Assembly (NCBI GenBank): GCA_036429605.1 | Contig: JAVFKD010000016.1 | Coordinates: 2,356,001 to 2,420,000, forward strand | Source: Cladobotryum mycophilum | Lineage: Eukaryota; Ascomycota; Sordariomycetes; Hypocreales; Hypocreaceae | Direction: 5' to 3' | DNA: 64,000 bases | Shown: positions 57,698-64,000 of the stretch, piece after piece | Position numbering within the stretch: position 1 is the stretch's first letter | How the letters are laid out: each line of letters starts with the position of its first letter | Notes under the pieces: model-generated | Told to the model about the DNA's origin: nothing | The model's database searches: none | What the model saw: the letters and a program-made list of their open reading frames with translations, nothing else | Translations under genes and position numbers: made by a program

Positions 57698-57808
57698 ATG
57701 TATCACATAAGCCGTACTATTTCACGATTGTAAGCAAGGACTTGGACTAAAAATTCGTCATGCCAGTATGTTTGTTTCTTCGTTTCGTTCACTCCACTAG
57801 ATGCATAA

Positions 57809-58230
57809 CTATGCCCTCACCAACCCGTAGAAAAGCGTCCATGTTAGTATGAAGCCGGATAGCCCGCTAAATATGCCACCAGTCCAAAGGTCAAAGGCGC
57901 TGTGATAAAATCGACCGCTATCGAAGAGAGATCGACCCTCCTTCAGAGAGTCTGGAGCTATCTGGATAGTGTAGAAGAGGATGCTGGTGATGAGAGAGAA
58001 GACCAAGTAGAGCAGAAACCCATCGTACGACTCGAGGCCCAGGACACCAGCAGTGACACCGAAAATGGATGCAGTCAGACTATGCAAATTCGAGAGTGTC
58101 TATATATATATCAGTTAGTCACAAAACGCTGCGTGTGAATATTTGTAGCAGGCTATGGACGTGCCCTCGAGTTATGCAAGACCGACTCTTGGACGATGGG
58201 ACGGATGTGGTACTCTTGTTCAGAGAGCAT
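57809..58230 (-). CDS. EMC6: ER membrane protein complex subunit 6
   Basis: EMC6 is a small subunit of the ER insertase that places tail-anchored and multi-pass membrane proteins. Exons 58165-58230 and 57809-58099 give 118 aa: a short cytosolic head MLSEQEYHIRPIVQESVLH, then three hydrophobic segments (ASIFGVTAGVLGL, GFLLYLVFSLITSILFYTI, IFSGLSGFILTWTLFYGLV). The spacing of the conserved head and LHSLTAS block is kept only if the intron (58100-58164) begins with GC (AGG|GCACGT) and ends TATAG, so this looks like a GC-AG intron. The neighbouring GT, three bases further, would shift the frame into a stop. A miscalled T would equally explain it. The branch-like CTAAC is well placed. The start is head to head with HEM12, 329 bp away. 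Confidence 0.88.
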
Positions 58231-58559
58231 CGCTGTGGTGGTGGTGGTCTGCGGTCAAATTATGGTGATTCGAAAGCTCTTCCCACGATGGCTTCTATAC
58301 CTGGTCGGTTCGGCGCAAAGGCTTTCTTGATGAGCATGTAGATTGGCGTTTGGAGTATTGAGATCATTGACGTCGCTGGTTGCTGCGGATGGTGAATTGC
58401 GAACCCAATGTGGAGTGCACAGCCACAACTATCTATGTGTGTTCTGAATATGTGGCGGTGCACTTCTAGTCTGTTGAACCGAGGAATGAAAATGATGGTG
58501 GGGTATTTGAATGTTGAGAAGTCGAAGTTCCTCACCCTGCAACAATATTTTTAATTACA
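58231..58559. promoter_or_regulatory. Divergent EMC6/HEM12 promoter region
   Basis: This 329-bp gap between head-to-head genes holds both promoters. The open frame on the minus strand at 58260-58535 overlaps it and is probably accidental. No clear element is seen. Confidence 0.5.
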
Positions 58560-59936
58560 ATGGAGCATAACTTTGAGCCATTGAAAAACGATCTCTTGCT
58601 CAGAGCAGCATGGGGTGGGTCTTCTATTCTCTATTAATGACACATGTATGTCATTTCAATTATTATGCTGAGATTGTTCATAATTAGGTCAGGTCGTGGA
58701 ACGTCCACCCATGTGGGTGATGCGCCAAGGTAAGTTGCACGCTGAACTGACAGTCAAGTTCCGATTAGAAGTGGCTCACCAAATAACAGCTGGACGCTAC
58801 CTTCCTGAGTACCATGAAGCTAAAGGAACTCGGGACTTCTTCGAATGCTGCCGTGATGCAGAAGTGGCTTCGACTTTGACATTACAACCCATCGAGCGTT
58901 ACTCCGGACTGCTAGATGCAGCTATCATTTTCTCCGATATCCTCGTGATCCCACAGGCCATGGGAATGCAGGTTGAGATGGTTGACAAGAAGGGACCACA
59001 CTTCCCGAACCCACTTAAGACCCCAGCCGACGAACAGTATAGCCAAGTTCTGGTGGGTGAGGTCAATGTCGCCGCGGAGCTTGACTATGTTTATAAGGCG
59101 ATCACTCTTACCAGGCAAAAGTTGGCTGGAAGGGTACCGCTGATTGGATTTTGTGGCGCACCATGGACACTGTTCTGCTACATGGTTGAAGGGGGCGGCA
59201 CCAAACTGTTTGCTCAAACCAAGACCTGGATCTACAAGTATCCCGAAGAAACCAAGAAACTATTGGCCAAGATCGCCGACATCTGTGTGGATCATCTAGC
59301 TTTGCAGGTGAAGGCCGGGGCTCAGGTATGCTTTCAATTGTGAAACACAAAACCACCCTGTTTGCAATAAGTTTTGACAAGACCATATCATAGAAAGCAA
59401 CTGACATATTTTCTTAGTTGGTAATGGTATTTGACTCGTGGGCTGGAGAATTGTCACCAGCGTCCTTCAAGCAGTTCTCTGAGCCTTTCCTAGCACACAT
59501 TGCCCAAAAGCTCCCTGGAAAGCTACAGAGCCTTGGACTTGAGCGTGTACCTATGACGGTCTTTCCAAAAGGAGCATGGTTTGCTCTTGATTCAGCTTGC
59601 GATCTGGGATATAACGTGGTCGGTATGGACTGGCTACAAGATCCCAAGGAAGCTGTCCGTATCCGAGGATCACGAGATGTGGTATTCCAGGGCAATGCTG
59701 ACCCTGGTGTCTTGTATGGATCGAAGGCCGCCATTACAGAGGCTGTGCATGATATGGTAAATGGATTCTGGGTTGAGAAGAAGGGTTGGATAGCAAATTT
59801 GGGCCATGGTAAGTCATCGCTGCTCATGTCACGATTTTAACTTTACAGCTAATTAAACTTAGGTATAACTCCTGGCGTTGATCCGGAAAACCTTAAATTC
59901 TTCTTCGAAGAAATCCACCGGTTGACCAAGTCCTGA
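58560..59936 (+). CDS. HEM12: Uroporphyrinogen decarboxylase
   Basis: This cytosolic haem-pathway enzyme removes four carboxyl groups from uroporphyrinogen III to give coproporphyrinogen III. Exons 58560-58614, 58688-58729, 58790-59325, 59418-59808 and 59863-59936 (introns 73, 60, 92 and 54 bp) give 365 aa, the expected length. Landmarks: NFEPLKNDLLLRA; the substrate-binding RPPMWVMRQAGRYLPEY split by intron 2; FSDILVIPQAMGM; GFCGAPWTLFCYMVEG; FDSWAGELSP; and WIANLGHGITPGVDPEN. Both UROD signatures are complete. The 42-nt second exon is one of the shortest in the window. The gene is tail to tail with the DUF3602 gene. Confidence 0.96.
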
Positions 59937-60234
59937 CCGTGTAGGGGATAGACCTAGTGTATACTAGGTAGTAAAAATGCAAGCTGGGAAAGTATAGGAT
60001 GGTATATGCATCGAATGCGGGTATCTAAAAACAAAATTCCCCTTGTATTTTGCCTACATGCCAACGCCAGTGCCCATATTGATGTCTTCCCCTAGAGTGT
60101 TTATAGTGTCGAGACAAAGAAAACCACAGACGATCAACAGAATCAAAACTCCAAGCCCGTATCAAATATGCCGGCATCAAAACTAAGCATCATGTAGAGA
60201 GATACTTAGACAAGGAAAAGAGGGGTCTTGGCGT

Positions 60235-60736
60235 TTATGCCTTCTTACCGAATAGCCATGCCTTCTTCTTCGTAGCGAGCTCTTCTGCTTTCTCAATCTT
60301 CTCAGGACCATCATCAATAGCCTGCTCGCGACCCTGCAGTCGTAGGGCGGCCTCAGCCTCTTCATCATTTTTGAATGCGTTACCAGCACCACCACGTCCC
60401 ACATACTGGGCACCAGAGCTAAGTCGTCGGGGGACCCTGAGAAATAAGTAAATTAGAAATCAATCAAATTTTAATACCATACATAGTAGTTGAAACGTGG
60501 GTTGGTAGTTCAACTTACGCCCCGACATCCTGACGCAGGCGCGTCTCATGAGGATCCTTGTTTTTTGCCATGTTGCCAGTGCCTCCACGGCCAGTGGTGA
60601 CAACAGGTTTCTTGAGCGTCGGCGTCTCGAGATCTGAAGGCTTTAGTTTTGGTGACTGTGCGGCATCGGCCATATTTCCAGCGCCCCCACGACCATGGGA
60701 GGCAAGCTGAGAGGCTACAGTTTGCTGCTTGGACAT
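60235..60736 (-). CDS. Small fungal DUF3602-type protein with GRGGAGN repeats
   Basis: Function is unknown. Exons 60519-60736 and 60235-60436 (82-bp intron, GTAAGT...CAG) give 139 aa. Three copies of a GRGG(A/T)GN module (HGRGGAGNMAD, TGRGGTGNMAKN, VGRGGAGNAF) are separated by 25-45 polar residues. This pattern defines the fungal DUF3602 proteins, which are small, probably cytoplasmic and disordered. The C-terminus is a charged helix ending KKKAWLFGKKA. MSKQQTVASQ at 60736 is the preferred start; an in-frame ATG 60 bp upstream is possible. A (GA)n tract upstream probably lies in the promoter. Confidence 0.85.
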
Positions 60737-60899
60737 ATCGTTGGTAATGTCGGTTTCGAGGATGTCTAGAGATAATTTGGTGGGGCAAAGAGTCACAACT
60801 TGGAGAGGGCAGGGTTCACGTTCTGGTATAGCAAAAGTCCATGAGCCTTGGATGGTTGAAGAATATGGAGAATGAGCTGTCTCACTTAAAGGAAGAACG

Positions 60900-60935
<36 letters not shown>

Positions 60936-62047
60936 GGAACAAGAAAGGGAAGGGGAAAAAACAGCCAAAGGCTAGAATTGCAGCTAGGCGTGCTGAATGT
61001 GATGATGAAATATTTAGAATGGCCATAGGCTGTGTTAGCGCAGACCTATCGCGTTGATTCCCTTCCCCACCAGAATGACCCCGAAATATGACATCGCCGC
61101 TGACACGTCTTGGCGTGTAATATGATGAGATGTTTCTATTTCTATGGATTAACTTATTATGCTACTTCTATTGAGATTCCTCGCTCGTATTGTTTTTCTG
61201 GATTCTGCATCATCCTCTACAATGTCTTGTAGTTCAGCCTTAACCGATAGCACAGTATGTACTAGGTAGGCATGGCGGCATTTGTTTAACCCCCCATACT
61301 TCCACTTTTGGCACTTACCCCTAGCTTGTTTCTCTCGTTCATGAATTTTGAATGCTACTTCGTTAATGTGCTTTCCCTCTAAGTGCCTACTGTATCTGAG
61401 ACATTGGGATGTGGTCAATCCATTTAAATCAACGAAGCTATTTTCTTGACTATATCTTCATCTAGGTCTCAAGCTGGGTGTTTTTCTCACCCCACCTTCA
61501 AGGTGGTATCGGAAGTAATTATGTTCACCCTTTAATTACTAAGTGTACAATCACCACCAAGTTAGATCATTATCTTGATTCTCTATCGCTCATCACTGTA
61601 CCTATACACCAGTTAAAGGCTAGGTCATTTACTTAGTGCCTGCTCAATGCTGCGTGTTCTTCTCTCCCTATTGCAATTTCTTCTGCCCTCCTCTATACAA
61701 ATGACATGTAGATTCTTGACCTTAACTAACAAACTGCGTGTACATATCTTGAATATTCCTCCACTGGACTAGATTATTCCTAACCGGCCCGCTCCACGAG
61801 CACAGCAACCTAAGCATCAGTGCTAAGTTCCTCAGGCCGCAAAAGTTCATTACATGAACTTATGTCCTATTTTTTCTTCTTCTTTTTTTAGGTTCGGTAG
61901 CTGGTCGAGAATTCGACTGCCCAGGATCATGAGCATCCGTCGAGGCGGCCTGCTGGCCAGTGGAAGCTAAAACATACAACAAATATTAAATCGTCTATTT
62001 CGCGAATATAATTCTCTCCCCCAAATCAAAATGTCGGTAAGATGGAT
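60737..62047. other. DUF3602 5' flank and velB 3' flank
   Basis: These 1.3 kb hold the promoter of the DUF3602 gene, with a (GA)14 tract at 60903-60931, and the velB 3' flank. The 89-codon frame at 61149-61418 (minus) has no recognisable feature. TACTAGGTAGG occurs at 61260-61270. Confidence 0.55.
60903..60931. repeat. (GA)14 dinucleotide tract
   Basis: This AG/GA tract is read as CT on the strand of the DUF3602 gene and lies about 165 bp upstream of its start. CT tracts are common near fungal transcription starts. It may also be a variable microsatellite. Confidence 0.9.
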
Positions 62048-63797
62048 TTAGTCACCATAATCATCTTCTCCGTCACCGCCCTTGACATTTGCATCTTTGC
62101 GAATAGGGATCTTGATGCCTTGGGTGGCGAATATTTTGCTGAGTGGCGTGCTTTCGCAAACACCTGGGAATTTCTTGGCTGAGTAGACATTGAAGACTTC
62201 GCTAAAGCACGAGGCCAAGATTGGCGCTCGCCCAGTATTCACCTTGAGGACACTACCATCGTGCGATGGTGGGCCTCGTGGTCCAACGTTGACAAAGGAG
62301 AATCTGAGCCTGTTGCTGACTTTTAGCCATCTGCTTGCTCAACCACTCGTTTCCCTCTGGGTATAACTTACCGGAAAGGGCCTTCAGTTCGTACACTGAG
62401 ATCCTGTAAAACAAACCAAATACCAACTCTATCTGTAGTATCACTTAGGCGAAATGCACTTGCTGCAAGACTTCCAATAAGGTTGCGAGTGAACATGCCT
62501 TGTGGCTGCCCACCGACCATTGCCATTCTTGCTAGAGAGCTCTGGTCTTGCGTGTAGCCACCCGGCGTTGAGGTCCCATTCCTGCTGAAGGGTGTCATGC
62601 TGGCTTGCGATGGTAGTGGTGGTACTCCTCCATCTGAACGATAGCTCTGATGTTGTGGGAAGTACTGTTGTGGGGGACCGTATGACCCTGTTGGTGGATA
62701 AGGTGTGGATGTTGCTATCACCATACAGTTAGACTTGAAGATATGCTGCGACAGAGTCTGTTATAGTATACATACATTGACTATAGCTCGGTTGTGTCTG
62801 GTAGTCCTGCACGAAACCCACAGGTTGTGGGGAATTGTATGTCGGTTCACGACCTGATGGAAGAACATGCTGACCATAAGGAACAGGAGCTGTATCTCCG
62901 CTATTGAGTGTTGCATAAGAGTATGGTGTCGTTGAGGATATTGAAGGACTATTCGTCGAGGAACGGACTAAATTAACCTCTCGGGTTCCATCTTCATTCC
63001 AGAGATCAACATTCAGAACAAACATGGAATGGTCAATCTCACTAGTACTGATGAATTAGAGTTTTGCAAATCAGACATTGCGCAGTCAAATATAAATTGT
63101 TAGACCAATTAACGTACTTGCAATCGAGTTCCTTGCCAGTAGCCATATCGGTGATGATAAGTCGCACACAGGGGGTGGGGTAATCGGTCGTCGATCCTAG
63201 ATAATTGTTAGGAAATTTTGTATGCCAGCGACAGACAGGGAGAGGATGATTACCTTATCACCAAAACCGCACATGCGAGCTCTACGAGGCTGTTGAACTA
63301 CGTCAAGCCTAAATACAATACATCAGCTTCTTTCTTCAGGACTAAGGCTCCAATGGGAGTGACCAACTGATATTTGCGACCCGTAAATTCATCGACCTTG
63401 GCAAATGGCAACAGCATCTTAGGTGCGCCATTCTGCAGTTCTGAGTGTATCAGAGCGGTAGAGGTGGATGTCGCCGGGTGTTCTTGGGGTCGGGGAGGAA
63501 GACTAGCGGGGGTCTGGTTCTGGGATTTGGGCTGGGTGATATGCGATGGGTGTTGATGATGTTGGGGTTGATGAGACTGTAGGTGTTGTGGTTGAGGAGG
63601 AGGGTGGTTAAGGTGGAGTGGGTGAGGAAGATGATGTGACTGCACGTGTTGTGGGTGTGGCGGTGGTTGGTGTCGATACTGTTGTGATTGCTGCTGCTGC
63701 TGCTGATTCTGGTTCGGATGGGTTTGATGGTGCTGTTGGTGGAGTTGATGTGGGTGAGACTGTGTATGTTGATGAGGAAGCGGTTGCGAATGCGGTG

Positions 63798-63829
<32 letters not shown>

Positions 63830-64000
63830 GAATGTGGCGGCGGAGGCAACTGGTGCGGGTGTTGATGCTGGTGCGGATGAACAAGTCCTTGAGGGTGCGA
63901 ATTGTGATGGGTATGAAGCGATGGAGGCTGCTGGTGTTGAGGCGGCGGTGCTTGGTGATGATATGATGAGTGGTGTAACGAGCCTGGGCCGGTGCCTGAA
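62048..64000 (-). CDS. velB: Velvet-family regulator VelB (5' end outside window)
   Basis: VelB is a velvet-fold, NF-kB-like DNA-binding protein. It joins VeA and LaeA in the complex that couples development to secondary metabolism, and pairs with VosA in spores. Exons visible are 63368-64000 (incomplete), 63254-63308, 63118-63196, 62776-63047, 62372-62714 and 62048-62309, with introns of 57-70 bp. The N-terminal 200 or more residues are His/Gln/Pro-rich. The velvet domain begins GRKYQLDVVQQPRRARMCGF and continues DRRPITPPPCVRL. Then, as is typical of VelB, a low-complexity insert of about 120 residues separates VDLWNEDGTREVNLV from MFTRNLIGSLAAS. The domain ends IESTPLSK-like, here CESTPLSKIFATQGIKIPI. 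The C5 run 63171-63175 lacks one base in TPPPCVRL. No stop appears before the window edge. Confidence 0.95.

Noticed and set aside
58260..58535. 91-codon minus-strand frame upstream of EMC6 as its first exon
   Set aside because: The real EMC6 head (MLSEQEYHIRP) lies at 58165-58230 in another frame and matches the family.
1..64000. Transposons, tRNA, rRNA, CRISPR arrays or a biosynthetic cluster
   Set aside because: I looked for terminal repeats, reverse transcriptase or transposase motifs, tRNA T-arm sequence, regular spacer repeats and PKS/NRPS/P450 genes, and found none.

Overview
This window is nuclear DNA of a filamentous ascomycete fungus (Pezizomycotina), most likely a Sordariomycete and plausibly of the order Hypocreales. 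The evidence is the gene content (CRZ1, alternative oxidase, HOS2, a VelB-type velvet protein with a Gln/His-rich N-terminus, DUF3602-type GRGGAGN proteins), the density of short introns (33 inferred, 51-95 bp, mostly GT-AG with CTAAC-like branch sites), and long gene-free stretches carrying dispersed TACCTA/TAGGTA motifs. I cannot assign a genus. I see no transposon, rRNA, tRNA, CRISPR array, virus or secondary-metabolite cluster.

Layout. 1-2506 (-): C-terminally cut, Lys-rich repeat protein of unknown function. 2507-7074: no supported gene. 7075-9249 (-): CRZ1. 9250-12570: no gene. 12571-13780 (-): alternative oxidase. 16317-17327 (+): HCR1/eIF3j. 18088-20272 (-): MDM31/32 family. 20670-21558 (+): PNO1. 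22772-24312 (+): enolase. 24937-28517 (+): BUB1/Mad3-type checkpoint kinase. 28869-30308 (-): APN1. 30979-32105 (-): DGAT2. 33737-35515 (-): three-finger C2H2 factor, Azf1-like. 35516-40291: no gene. 40292-41681 (+): SUN-family wall protein. 42342-43837 (-): HOS2. 45246-46592 (+): ING/PHD protein. 46877-48077 (-): HPM1-like methyltransferase. 48470-49021 (+): SDHAF3/Acn9. 49144-51501 (-): DEAH/RHA helicase, Dhr2-like. 52217-53553 (-): SEC9. 55052-57697 (+): GTPBP1-like GTPase. 57809-58230 (-): EMC6. 58560-59936 (+): HEM12. 60235-60736 (-): DUF3602 protein. 62048 to beyond 64000 (-): velB, 5' end outside the window.

The genes are mostly housekeeping and do not form one pathway. Themes that recur are chromatin and transcription (CRZ1, Azf1-like, HOS2, ING, VelB), ribosome biogenesis and translation (PNO1, Dhr2-like, HCR1, GTPBP1-like, HPM1), mitochondrial function (AOX, MDM31/32, SDHAF3) and genome maintenance (BUB1, APN1). 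Many neighbours lie head to head (MDM31/PNO1, HPM1/SDHAF3, EMC6/HEM12) or tail to tail (SDHAF3/DHR2, GTPBP1/EMC6, ING/HPM1, BUB1/APN1).

The strongest unexpected signal concerns sequence quality. Eight genes, including conserved ones (BUB1, APN1, DGAT2, HOS2, SEC9, VelB, HCR1), are interrupted by frame changes. Nearly all of these fall in homopolymer runs of 4-7 bases, and each is resolved by one or two missing bases in the run. This looks like systematic homopolymer undercalling in the assembly, not biology. I did not find a convincing undescribed biological system. The best biological leads are the Trp/Lys repeat protein at 1-2506, a probable GC-AG intron in EMC6, a combined Mad3/Bub1 protein with two KEN boxes, and the dispersed intergenic TACCTA motif family.
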